A stretch of 64,000 nucleotides of DNA. Source: an uncultured Oscillospiraceae bacterium (lineage in GTDB: Bacteria > Bacillota > Clostridia > Oscillospirales > Oscillospiraceae). Shown one piece after another: positions 25,602 through 33,832 of this stretch. The notes under the pieces are model-generated. The model had not been told where the DNA came from. It saw only the letters and a list, made by a program, of their open reading frames with translations, and ran no database searches. The stretch is taken from NCBI GenBank assembly GCA_910587645.1, contig CAJUNA010000005.1, positions 1 to 64,000 of the forward strand. The letters run 5' to 3'. The position numbers and the translations under genes were made by a program. The first letter of the stretch is position 1, and each line of letters starts with the position of its first letter.

Positions 25602-26591
25602 TTAAATAAGCGCACTGGAGCGGTCGGCCTTGCGGACGATGGCGTTAGCCGTCAGGATGGTAATACAGCCCACCACCGCCTGGAACAAAGACGCCGCCGC
25701 TGTCTTACCCAAACTGACGGTACCGGAGGTCAGCATCTGGTAGACCTTCACGTCCAGCGTGGCCACCATCGGCGTCAAGGGCTGGTTCGCCCCCCGGGAC
25801 ACCTGATAGAACAGGCCGAAGTCGGAGGAGAAGATGCCGCCCACCGCCAGAATGAACATCATAATGATAATAGGCCGCAAAGCGGGGATCGTAATGTACT
25901 TGGCCTGCTGGAACTTGCTGGCGCCATCCAGCACCGCCGCCTCATAGAGGCTTTCATCAATGCCGGTGATACTGGCCAGGTAGACCACCATCTTATAGCC
26001 AATGACCTTCCATACATGCATGATGATGATAATGGCCGGCCAATATTCAGGGGCGGAGTACCAGGGGACATTCTCGCCGCCGAAAAGCCGGATAATGGCG
26101 TTGAGCAGGCCCTTGTCGGTAACCAGGAACGCGTAGACAAAGTAGCTGACCACGACCCAGCTCATGAAGTGGGGCATGAACATCAGTGTCTGGTAGGCCT
26201 TGGACTTCCGCTTGCTGTAGATATTGCTGATGAGAATGGCCAGGGTCACGGGCAGGACGATGTCCAGCACGATGAACACCAGGTTGTAGAGGACTGTATT
26301 GCGGAGGATCTGGGGGAAGTCGCGCAGGCCGAAGAAATACTTGAAGTTGTCAAAAAGCACCCACTTGCTATTCAGCAGGCTGGTCAGGAAATTCGCGCCC
26401 GGCGTAATGGTATAATCCTTAAACGCCAGGATAATGCCGAACATCGGTAGGTAGCAGAAAAGCACGTACCAAATGGTAGTTGGCAAAGCCAGGATCGTCA
26501 GCTCAGTATCATCCTTGGTCCACTTGCTTTTCTTTTTTAGCGGCTGAACAGGCGCCGCCGGGGCTTTTGCTGGGGATTTGTTCTCTTGCAT
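25602..26591 (-). CDS. Carbohydrate ABC transporter permease, LplB type
   Basis: The 329-residue protein starts with a charged Lys/Pro-rich cytoplasmic tail, then six helices. The EAA loop is ESLYEAAVLDGASKFQQAKYITIPAL. It is the first gene of the lplB-lplC-lipoprotein run. I chose the ATG at 26591; TTG and GTG codons lie four and three codons earlier, but they sit too close to the GAGAGGAAGG site. Confidence 0.9.
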   Translation of the reverse strand: MQENKSPAKAPAAPVQPLKKKSKWTKDDTELTILALPTTIWYVLFCYLPMFGIILAFKDYTITPGANFLTSLLNSKWVLFDNFKYFFGLRDFPQILRNTVLYNLVFIVLDIVLPVTLAILISNIYSKRKSKAYQTLMFMPHFMSWVVVSYFVYAFLVTDKGLLNAIIRLFGGENVPWYSAPEYWPAIIIIMHVWKVIGYKMVVYLASITGIDESLYEAAVLDGASKFQQAKYITIPALRPIIIMMFILAVGGIFSSDFGLFYQVSRGANQPLTPMVATLDVKVYQMLTSGTVSLGKTAAASLFQAVVGCITILTANAIVRKADRSSALI

Positions 26592-26672
26592 CCGTGTCAC
26601 CAATCCTTCCTCTCTCTTGCTTTGGGCAGGTTTTCGGCATTTTGGACAAAAACCGCCCAGTCAACGGAAGCT

Positions 26673-26701
26673 ATTATATCGGTATTCCAGAACCAGGGAA
26701 A
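26673..26701 (-). promoter_or_regulatory. Candidate promoter of the transporter operon
   Basis: TATAAT on the minus strand (26673-26678) with a poor -35 (TTTCCC, 26696-26701) at 17 bp. A weak -35 with a good -10 is common where an activator works. The rest of the 282-bp gap to the GH20 gene shows nothing else I recognise. Confidence 0.5.
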
Positions 26702-26873
26702 GTATCCCAAAGTTATTTTGTAGTATGAAAAAGAGGGTATCCGTCCCCCTGCACAAAAAACCAGCATTTTGCACATTTCAGACCGTCAAAACAGAGAGGC
26801 GGCGGGCCAAAGCCCACCGCCAAAAAACGCCAGCAAGTATCAAAAACCGGCAAAAAACGCCGCCCTCCGCCGC

Positions 26874-28253
26874 TTACTGCCAGCAGCGGATACCGAACGC
26901 CCGGATGGAATCCACGCTGCGCTGGTGGACCTCCTCCTCGCTCTGCTCATCGGGCCAATCGCTCCAGATACTGTAGCAGCAGCCCAGCATATGCTCAGAG
27001 CCGGTGTCCAAGACCTGCTCGCCGCAGGTGGGATGGGTGGGGAACATGCCGGGGTGCCACTCGTTGAGCAGCTTATCGGGATCGGGGTCGGCATAGTTCT
27101 TGCGGACCAGCAGGATATAGTAGAGATAGTCCGCGTGGTAGTTCACCACCTGATACCCCCGGTCAAGGAAGGCCTGCAAGGGGGCCATGTTCTTATCCCA
27201 GTTGCTCCAGAAAGCGATCTGCACATCCTTGTCCAGCTTCACGTGCTCGGCCTGGTCGGGCCGGAACAGCCCGTCATTCCACACCCGGACCTGGAACCCC
27301 TTGGCGCGGACATGGGCGATCACCTGGTTAAGGAACTCCACATACAGATCCACGCCGCCGCAGTCGGGCCCCAAATGCTCCTTGGCATAGGCTTCCATCT
27401 CAGGGAACCGCTCGAAGTGGTTAAAGTCGATAAATTCATCGCCGCCGATATGGAACACCTTGGATCCGGCGAACAGCTCGGCATACTCGTCCACCAGCTC
27501 CAGCAGGAAAGCCCGGGCATCGGGATTGGTGATATCCAGGGCAGAGTACAGCGGCTCGGCCATCTCCCGGTTCAATCTCCAGCGGGGATGCTCCAGCAGG
27601 GCGGTGCCCAGATGCCCCGGGCAGTCCAGGGCGGGGTTGATATCCACAAACAGGCTGTTGCACAGGGCGATGATCTCCCGCACCTCATCCTTGGTCAGGA
27701 AGAAACGGGAGGGCACCTCAGGATGCCGCTCGCTGTCGATGCGGAAACCCTCGTTCTCAGAGAAGTGGAGCCACAGCACGTTCATCCGGTTCCGGGACAA
27801 GTCCTTGACCTGCTCCATAATCCACTGTTTGGTGTAGTACTTCCGGCCCGCGTCCAGATGCAGGCCCCGCTCATTGGTGCTGGGCCAATCGGCGGTCACA
27901 CCATACGCCAGCTCACCGCTCTCAAAAACCGTCCGCAGGCCGTAGACTGCCGCCCGTTCCGACTGCGCCGTCAGCACCGCCGCAGGCCCAGCCTCCACCA
28001 CGAAGCCCTCGCCAAAGGTGTTCTTTCCCTCCAGCGTCTCCGCCCGGCCCACGCAGACCACCAGGTCACCGTCCCGGGCTTCCCCGCCGTGAACCTTTTC
28101 CGCGGCAGCCAGGGCGGGGTAATCCTCCCCCAGCAGTTCCACAGCCCGGTCCAGGCACTGGCACTCCGGCAGGACTACCCGTCCGGTCAGGCGCCAAACG
28201 CCCCCGCCACTCTTTTCCACCAGCTTCGGCTGGGGAAACTGTAAGTTTGCCAT
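26874..28253 (-). CDS. GH20 beta-N-acetylhexosaminidase
   Basis: The 459-residue enzyme has a short alpha/beta N-terminal domain and a GH20 barrel. Signs are GLHLDAGRKYYTKQWIME, NVLWLHFSENEGFRI, DINPALDCPGHLG, and the catalytic pair in VFHIGGDEFID (Asp-Glu). WNDGL follows further down. The Asp holds the substrate acetamido group and the Glu is the acid/base. It should release terminal beta-GlcNAc or GalNAc. No signal peptide is visible with the ATG at 28253 (GGAGG 9 bp upstream), so it acts in the cytoplasm. It lies upstream of the importer genes and is divergent from the YesL gene. Confidence 0.9.
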   Translation of the reverse strand: MANLQFPQPKLVEKSGGGVWRLTGRVVLPECQCLDRAVELLGEDYPALAAAEKVHGGEARDGDLVVCVGRAETLEGKNTFGEGFVVEAGPAAVLTAQSERAAVYGLRTVFESGELAYGVTADWPSTNERGLHLDAGRKYYTKQWIMEQVKDLSRNRMNVLWLHFSENEGFRIDSERHPEVPSRFFLTKDEVREIIALCNSLFVDINPALDCPGHLGTALLEHPRWRLNREMAEPLYSALDITNPDARAFLLELVDEYAELFAGSKVFHIGGDEFIDFNHFERFPEMEAYAKEHLGPDCGGVDLYVEFLNQVIAHVRAKGFQVRVWNDGLFRPDQAEHVKLDKDVQIAFWSNWDKNMAPLQAFLDRGYQVVNYHADYLYYILLVRKNYADPDPDKLLNEWHPGMFPTHPTCGEQVLDTGSEHMLGCCYSIWSDWPDEQSEEEVHQRSVDSIRAFGIRCWQ

Positions 28254-28347
28254 AAAATTATCCTCCGTCTTCTTCGTCAATATATCCTCCCCGCCGCCTG
28301 GAAAGCCATGCGGGGCGGCATTCCTCACTGCGCGAAAGCATGAGCGC

Positions 28348-28376
28348 ACGTTACCATGCCCCCGCCGAAAAGTCAA
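28348..28376 (-). promoter_or_regulatory. Candidate promoter of the GH20 gene
   Basis: TTGACT (28371-28376, minus strand), 17 bp, TAACGT (28348-28353). A TGCGC...GCGCA inverted pair (28328-28349) overlaps the -10 side and could be an operator. Confidence 0.5.
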
Positions 28377-28526
28377 GCTATGGAAACGGCATATCCCGAT
28401 ATAGATTCGATAGATTCCGCAAATTTCCGCTTATCCCTTCCCATTTCCGCCCGGGTGTGGTATACTTTTCCCAGCCAAAGCCGCTGAACCCCAGCGGCGG
28501 GCGATCCAAAAGAGAGGGGAAAGGGC

Positions 28527-29168
28527 ATGAAAAACCTATTTAACTTAGACAACCCAGTATTCCAAACCTTGGCCCGCCTGGCGGACCTGGTGCTGGTCAC
28601 AGTGATGACGCTGGTGTGCTGCGTACCGGTCGTAACCATCGGCCCGGCGCTGACGGCGCTGCATAAAACAGTGTACGACCTGACTCTGGAACGCTGCACC
28701 GGAACAGCCAGGACCTATTTCCGGGCGTTTCGCGGCAATTTCAAGCAGGGGATGATCTCCGGTATCGCCGCCCTGGTGGCTATCGCCTCCCTGGCCTGCG
28801 ATTTTCTTCTTTTGAAGCTGTACTATCAGGACGGCGCGTATACCGTACTGGCCTGTCTCCTGATCCTGCTGACCTTTTTGACCCTGGGGCTGACCGCTTA
28901 CCTGTTCCCCCTGATCGCCCGGTACGAAAACAGCCTGCGGGAGCATTTTCAGAACGCACTGATCCTTCTGGTCCGGTTTCTGCCCAGGACCATTGCCATG
29001 GTCTTTCTCCATCTGCTGCCGCTGCTCCTGCTGCTTTTTGCCCCCAGCGTGCTGCTCTATACCATACCCTTTTGGGTATTCATGGGACTTGGCTTTCTGG
29101 CCCAGGCGGACGCCTACCTGCTAAAGCCAGTTTTCGATATGCTGGAAAAGCCGAAAGAGGAAGCGTGA
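28527..29168 (+). CDS. YesL-family (DUF624) membrane protein
   Basis: The 213-residue protein has about five hydrophobic helices. The N-terminal stretch NLFNLDNPVFQTLARLADLVLV followed by CCVPVVTIGPALTALHKTVYDL is typical of YesL/DUF624. These proteins are encoded beside LplB/LplC/LplA importers and YesM/YesN systems, as here. Their role is not known; helping assembly of the transporter is a common guess. The gene is divergent from GH20. GAGAGGGGAAAGG precedes the ATG. Confidence 0.88.
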   Translation: MKNLFNLDNPVFQTLARLADLVLVTVMTLVCCVPVVTIGPALTALHKTVYDLTLERCTGTARTYFRAFRGNFKQGMISGIAALVAIASLACDFLLLKLYYQDGAYTVLACLLILLTFLTLGLTAYLFPLIARYENSLREHFQNALILLVRFLPRTIAMVFLHLLPLLLLLFAPSVLLYTIPFWVFMGLGFLAQADAYLLKPVFDMLEKPKEEA

Positions 29169-29193
29169 CCCCGCCTTTATCCATATTCCTTTC

Positions 29194-29226
29194 CGCAGGA
29201 GCCGCTTGCGCGGCTCCTGCGTTTTT
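29194..29226 (+). terminator. Terminator of the YesL gene
   Basis: A 12-bp stem CGCAGGAGCCGC (29194-29205) with 29210-29221, loop TTGC, then TTTTT. Confidence 0.88.
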
Positions 29227-29244
29227 ATGCCGCCATGGCGCGGG

Positions 29245-31503
29245 TCAGACCGTAAACGCCCCTTCCAAAAAGGTGATTCCCCCATCGCAGAGGAACCATT
29301 CGATCCGCCCGGGAGGGATCACAAACTCCATCCCCGCGTCCCATTGGCCCAGCGCGTCCCTGGGGACCGCCAGCGTCAAGGTCTTTTCCTCCCCCGGGGA
29401 CAGCCACGCCTTGCTGAAGGCGCACAGCGCCCGTTTCCGGGAGGTGACCACCCCCTGGGCCCGGTGGAGGTAAAGCTGGGGCACCGCGCAGGTGCTCCGC
29501 TCCCCAAAATTGCGAACCGTAAACGTTACCGACAGTCCGTCCAGCTCCCCGTTACCCTCTGGCGCCTTTACTAAATGCCAGCCCACCCGGCTGTAGCCCA
29601 TTCCGCTGCCGAAGGTATCCTGAGGCCTGTCCCCATCGCAGTAGCGCATCCCCTGATAAGATCCCTTATAATTATAGCAGACCGGGAGCTGTCCCACGTG
29701 ATCCGGAAGGGAGACAGGCAGGCGGCCCGAGGGGGCAGCCTCTCCAAAAAGGAGCCTGGCTAACGCTTCCCCTCCCGTCAGGCCGGGATAGAAGCAGTAG
29801 AAAATGGCATCCGACCACCGCCGGACCTCCTCCATCTCGTAAGGGCGGCCGGCGATCAAAACCGTCACCACCGGCTTGCCGCTCTCCTTCATCCGGCGCA
29901 GCAGCGCCAACTGCCCGCCCGGCAGGCGCAGCCGCCCCGCGTCCACGTTTTCCCCGCAGTCCATACGGACGGATTCCTGATCCGCCAGGGCGCCGTTGCT
30001 CTGGAAGATCCCGCCATCAAACCGGCTGGACGTGCCCCCCAGCACCACCAGGATTACATCCGCGTCCCTGGCCCCCCACTCCGCTTCCGCCATCAGATCT
30101 GCCGCTTCGCCAAACCGGCCGCAGCCGGGGCGGTAACTCACTTCCAGCGGGCTTTCGTGAGCCTGCGCCCACTGCTCGATGCCTAGCCGCACCGTAATCC
30201 CCCGGCAGGGGCGGACCGGCGGCGTGTAGTCGCCCAGTTGGCTGTATACGTCGTCCGCGTTGGGGCCCGTCAGGAGGATACGCAGCGGTTTTTTTCCATC
30301 CAGGGGAAGCAGGCCGTCCTGGTTTTTCAGCAGGACAATGCTCTCCTCCGTCAGCCGCGCCGCCTGGGGGTAGGCGGTGGGCGTATAACCCATCCAACGG
30401 TCATCTTCAGGGATGTAGGGGTCATCAAACAGACCCCGCCGGAATTTTAGTTCCAGTACCCGCGCCGCCGCTTCGTCCACCCGCTCCCGGGAGACAAGGC
30501 CCCGCTCCACCGCTTCCTCCAACCGGCCGAAAGCGGTGTCCCATAAGCCTAAATCTACGCCGGAGCGGAGGGCCAAGGCGCCGGATGCCGTCCGATCCCC
30601 TGTTACGGCGTCTAATTGGTCGATGGCAACGCCATCGCTCATGACAAGGCCTTTGAAGCCGTATTCTTCCCGCAGAAGCGTCCGCAGAAGCCAGGGGTTG
30701 GCGTGGCAGTACACACCATCGATCTCGTTATAGGCCGCCATGAAGGATGCCGCGCCGGCTTCTACACACGCTTTTACGGCGGGGAGGTGGATCTCCCGCA
30801 GCTCCCGGGGGCCGATGCGGGCCGCGCTGGCGTTGACGCCGCCGGTGGTCTCGCCCTGGGCGCATAGGTGCTTCGCCGTTACCTCCACCCCGCCGGCGCG
30901 AAGGCCCCGTACCACCGCAGCGGCAAAAGCGGACGCCAAGCAGGGATCCTCGCCAAAGCACTCCTCGCTGCGGCCCCAGCGGGGATCCCGGAGGATGTCC
31001 AGGGCGGAGACTAACGCTAAATCCACACCCATGTCCCTTAGCTGCTGCCCACAAACCTTTGCGGCTTCCTCCAGCAGCACCGGCGACCAGGAGGCCGCTG
31101 AGGCCAGATTCACCGGCAGGAGGTAGCCGTTCAAGGCCTGGTGCCCGTGAGGGCACTCGGTAGTCATCAGCGCCGGAATGCCCAGGCGGGTGTGCTCGAT
31201 CAGATACCGCTGCACCATGTTGCGAGCCTTGGGGGCTAACGCGCCCTCCAGCCCCGTATCAAAATCCCGCTTCGACCAGGGATCCGCCCGGTACAGGCCG
31301 TACAGCGCGCCAATGCCGCCGTAATAGTCCGCTTCCCGGCGGAACTCTTCCGTCAGGCGGAGTCCCGCCCCCTGCCGCTCATAGCAGGCAAAGCCATAGA
31401 GCCGCTGGGTAAGCTGGCCCACCTTCTCCCGGAGGGTCATCCGGGCTAACAGATCCTGTGCCCTCCCGGCAGGCGTCAGGGCGGCGTTTTTATATGCTTC
31501 CAT
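29245..31503 (-). CDS. GH3 beta-glycosidase with FnIII-like C-terminal domain
   Basis: The 752-residue enzyme has the GH3 TIM barrel (DPRWGRSEECFGEDP; KHLCAQGETTGG; nucleophile Asp in GLVMSDGVAID), the (alpha/beta)6 sandwich (ESIVLLKNQDGLLPL) and a fibronectin III-like end (SVTFTVRNFGERSTCAVPQLYL). The KHxxxQGETTGG site and overall length fit beta-glucosidase/xylosidase-type GH3, not NagZ. There is no signal peptide. The substrate is uncertain. The ATG at 31503 has GGGAGGA upstream; the ATG five codons earlier lacks one. Confidence 0.9.
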   Translation of the reverse strand: MEAYKNAALTPAGRAQDLLARMTLREKVGQLTQRLYGFACYERQGAGLRLTEEFRREADYYGGIGALYGLYRADPWSKRDFDTGLEGALAPKARNMVQRYLIEHTRLGIPALMTTECPHGHQALNGYLLPVNLASAASWSPVLLEEAAKVCGQQLRDMGVDLALVSALDILRDPRWGRSEECFGEDPCLASAFAAAVVRGLRAGGVEVTAKHLCAQGETTGGVNASAARIGPRELREIHLPAVKACVEAGAASFMAAYNEIDGVYCHANPWLLRTLLREEYGFKGLVMSDGVAIDQLDAVTGDRTASGALALRSGVDLGLWDTAFGRLEEAVERGLVSRERVDEAAARVLELKFRRGLFDDPYIPEDDRWMGYTPTAYPQAARLTEESIVLLKNQDGLLPLDGKKPLRILLTGPNADDVYSQLGDYTPPVRPCRGITVRLGIEQWAQAHESPLEVSYRPGCGRFGEAADLMAEAEWGARDADVILVVLGGTSSRFDGGIFQSNGALADQESVRMDCGENVDAGRLRLPGGQLALLRRMKESGKPVVTVLIAGRPYEMEEVRRWSDAIFYCFYPGLTGGEALARLLFGEAAPSGRLPVSLPDHVGQLPVCYNYKGSYQGMRYCDGDRPQDTFGSGMGYSRVGWHLVKAPEGNGELDGLSVTFTVRNFGERSTCAVPQLYLHRAQGVVTSRKRALCAFSKAWLSPGEEKTLTLAVPRDALGQWDAGMEFVIPPGRIEWFLCDGGITFLEGAFTV

Positions 31504-31535
31504 AGGGGTTCCTCCCATGCGTTCTGGTAAGCAGA

Positions 31536-31559
31536 GGGACGGTCCGGCCGGACCGTCCC
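31536..31559. other. Perfect 24-bp palindrome between pta and the GH3 gene
   Basis: GGGACGGTCCGG followed by its exact complement. There is no T run on the minus strand, so it is a weak terminator at best. It could equally be an operator in front of the GH3 gene. Confidence 0.6.
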
Positions 31560-31580
31560 CTTGGTTTGTTTATGTATGCC

Positions 31581-32594
31581 TTATTTCATGCCGGCGGTGA
31601 TGATCGCCATTTTATAGACCTCCTCGGCGTTGCAGCCCCGGGAGAGATCGTTGATAGGGGCGTTCAGGCCTTGGAGAATGGGGCCGTAGGCCTCGTAACC
31701 GCCTAAACGCTGGGCGATCTTGTAGCCAATGTTGCCCGCTTCGATGTTGGGGAACACAAACGTGTTGGCGTAGCCGGCCACCTTGCTGCCGGGGAACTTG
31801 AGCTGGCCGACCGTGGGGCTGACGGCGGCATCGAACTGCATCTCGCCGTCAATGGCAAACTCGGGGGCAAGCTCCTGTGCTACCTTGGTGGCGGCGGCGG
31901 AGAGGGGGACGGTGGCGCCCTTGCCGGAGCCCTTGGTGGAGAAGGAAAGCATGGCTACCTTCGGCTCGATGCCGAAAAAGCTGGCGGTACGGGCGGACTC
32001 CACAGCTACCTCCGCCAGCTTCTGGGCAGCGGAGACGGTGACATTGCCTTCCTTGTCCACGCTGTCCTCGTAGGAGATGTTGATGGCGCAGTCGCCCATG
32101 CAGAGCATTTTCAGCGCGTCGTCGCCGGTGTCACGCTTCATGATGAAGCAGGAGGAAACCAGGTGGGCGCCGGGCTTGGTCTTAATGAGCTGGAGGGCGG
32201 GACGGACGGTGTCGGCGGTGGAGTAGGTGGCGCCGCCCAGGAGGGCATCGGCTTTGCCCATCTTCACCAGCATGGTGCCGAAGTAGTTGCCTTTCTTCAG
32301 GGCGGCACGGCAGTCATCCTCGCTCATTTTGCCCTTGCGGAGCTCTACCATTTTCGCCACCATGGCGTCCATGCCATCGTAGGCCTCAGGGTCGATGATT
32401 TCGGCCTTGCTGACATCGAAGCCGTTTTTGGCGGAAGCGGACTTGACTTCCTCTACGCCGCCCACCAGGATGACATTCATCAGATCCTCCTGGAGCAGGC
32501 GGGCGGCGGCTTCCTGGATGCGGGCATCGGGGCCCTCGGTGAAGACGATGGTACGGCGGTTTTCCTTCAAATTTTTCAAAAGAGCGGTAAACAT
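31581..32594 (-). CDS. pta: Phosphate acetyltransferase
   Basis: The 337-residue protein has the short Pta form common in Firmicutes. Motifs are IVFTEGPDARIQEAAARLL, ADALLGGATYSTADTVRPALQLI, VAMLSFSTKGSGKG, FPNIEAGNIGYKIAQRLGG and GPILQGLNAPINDLSRGC. It converts acetyl-CoA plus phosphate to acetyl phosphate, the step before ATP formation by acetate kinase. No ackA is adjacent. GGAGGAA sets the start at 32594. It has its own promoter. Confidence 0.96.
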   Translation of the reverse strand: MFTALLKNLKENRRTIVFTEGPDARIQEAAARLLQEDLMNVILVGGVEEVKSASAKNGFDVSKAEIIDPEAYDGMDAMVAKMVELRKGKMSEDDCRAALKKGNYFGTMLVKMGKADALLGGATYSTADTVRPALQLIKTKPGAHLVSSCFIMKRDTGDDALKMLCMGDCAINISYEDSVDKEGNVTVSAAQKLAEVAVESARTASFFGIEPKVAMLSFSTKGSGKGATVPLSAAATKVAQELAPEFAIDGEMQFDAAVSPTVGQLKFPGSKVAGYANTFVFPNIEAGNIGYKIAQRLGGYEAYGPILQGLNAPINDLSRGCNAEEVYKMAIITAGMK

Positions 32595-32642
32595 GGTTTG
32601 CTTCCTCCATTGCTTTTCTTTTTGCAGGGTCTTAATGGTTCC

Positions 32643-32671
32643 ATTATACACCATTGGAAGCCCAGTCTCAA
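32643..32671 (-). promoter_or_regulatory. Promoter of pta
   Basis: TTGAGA (32666-32671, minus strand), 17 bp, TATAAT (32643-32648), about 48 bp upstream of the start codon. Confidence 0.8.
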
Positions 32672-32801
32672 TGCTTATTTGAAAAAATTTTCCGGCGCCT
32701 GTTTCTGTCCCGCCCGCACAGGGCGCGAAAAGGAATCCTGAAACATGAAAATGATCCCAGCACGTTTTTGGCAGTGTTATGAGCGGATCTTCTTTTGCAT
32801 T

Positions 32802-32833
32802 AAAACAGGAGCGCGCCGTGCGGCGCGCTCCTG
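32802..32833 (-). terminator. Terminator of the barnase-barstar operon
   Basis: A 12-bp GC stem (32806-32817 with 32822-32833, loop GTGC) followed on the minus strand by TTTTA. Confidence 0.85.
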
Positions 32834-32838
32834 GCGGC

Positions 32839-33114
32839 TTATCCCTGTGGAAATAATACCTCTAATTGGGGATTGGCCCGGCCAGCGTCCTCCAATGTCT
32901 GGCACAGCGCCTCGCCGTAATCCCCCAGAAAGCTTATGGCCGTGTCCCGGCGGCGGACAATCAGCCGGGTAGGTCCGCCTCGCTCTGTCAGCATGTCGTA
33001 CAGTGCGTCCAGGTTCCGGCCATAATGCTCCGGAAGGGACAGGGCTTCCGTTAAGTGGTCGTGGGCCGCGCGGCGGTTGGACATCCGTTCCCCGTCTATG
33101 GTGATAACCTCCAT
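32839..33114 (-). CDS. Barstar-family RNase inhibitor
   Basis: The 91-residue acidic protein matches barstar in size and order of motifs: start ITIDGERM, LSLPEHYGRNLDALYDMLTE (the helix-loop that plugs the barnase site; the Asp in NLDALYD corresponds to the key inhibitory Asp), then a C-terminal LEDAGRANPQLEVLF. It should bind and block the RNase encoded just upstream (2-bp gap). A cytoplasmic location protects the producer from its own enzyme before export. Confidence 0.9.
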   Translation of the reverse strand: MEVITIDGERMSNRRAAHDHLTEALSLPEHYGRNLDALYDMLTERGGPTRLIVRRRDTAISFLGDYGEALCQTLEDAGRANPQLEVLFPQG

Positions 33115-33116
33115 CC

Positions 33117-33719
33117 CTATTCCTCCCCGTAGAGAAGCGTGAAGGTCTCGTAATGGTCTTCTGTGTAGTAAATCCGGCCGTCATCGGAGTAGACGATGCG
33201 TTTCGCACCCCGGCTACGCTCGCCAATGGTATCTATGTCGCATTCGTGGTATTTGCCGTCGGGAAGGACCTTTTCCCGGTTGCCAAACACATCGCCCCCT
33301 ATGGCACAGCCAGGCGCTACCTGCTCTACCGAGCCGCCAGTCCAGCCAAGATCCCTGGCTTCGCTCTTGGTGATGTAATTATCCGGCAGGCAGCCGTAGG
33401 TGTATAAATAGAGGGATACGTCCTCCGCGCTGTTGTAGGTGCCATCCTCGTCCAGCGCCGTTTCGTCTTCGTAGGGGAGCGCCTCGCCGCTGCTGGTGCC
33501 CTCCGGCGGGGCTTCGTCCGGTTGGGCGGGCTGGCTTCCTGGGACTTCGGCATTGTCTTCGCCGGAGGTGGCGGCGCTGCCGTCCAGGTAGATGCTGGTG
33601 GGGCCATCGTCGCCGCCAATCATGCCAGGATCCGGCAGCTCCGCGCCGCAGCCCGTCAGGGTCAGCGCGAGGGCCAGCATCAGCGCCGCGAGGGCTGTGA
33701 GGGGATGGTGATTCTTCAT
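33117..33719 (-). CDS. Barnase-family RNase anchored as a lipoprotein
   Basis: The 200-residue protein has a lipoprotein signal (LALALTLTGCG, lipidated Cys 24), a Pro/Glu/Asp-rich linker (about 30-100) and a C-terminal barnase domain. The domain keeps LPDNYITKSEARDLGW, IGGDVFGNRE, the general base Glu159, Arg170 and Arg174, and the general acid His189 in EDHYETF, matching barnase Glu73, Arg83, Arg87 and His102. It should cleave RNA after guanine. Tethering to the cell surface is unlike secreted Bacillus barnase. Cys110, Cys138 and Cys160 in the domain are also unusual. It is cotranscribed with barstar. Confidence 0.92.
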   Translation of the reverse strand: MKNHHPLTALAALMLALALTLTGCGAELPDPGMIGGDDGPTSIYLDGSAATSGEDNAEVPGSQPAQPDEAPPEGTSSGEALPYEDETALDEDGTYNSAEDVSLYLYTYGCLPDNYITKSEARDLGWTGGSVEQVAPGCAIGGDVFGNREKVLPDGKYHECDIDTIGERSRGAKRIVYSDDGRIYYTEDHYETFTLLYGEE

Positions 33720-33773
33720 CGCTTTTTCTCCTTGGTTGGTTTGCCGCCTGGGGCGGGGGTTTTCTACTGTTTT

Positions 33774-33801
33774 ATTATAGATGCCCCGGAGGAAATGTCA
33801 A
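33774..33801 (-). promoter_or_regulatory. Promoter of the barnase-barstar operon
   Basis: TTGACA (33796-33801, minus strand), 16 bp, TATAAT (33774-33779). Both boxes match consensus exactly. Confidence 0.8.
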
Positions 33802-33832
33802 GGAACAATTCCTTCCCGGGCTATCCGGCGGC

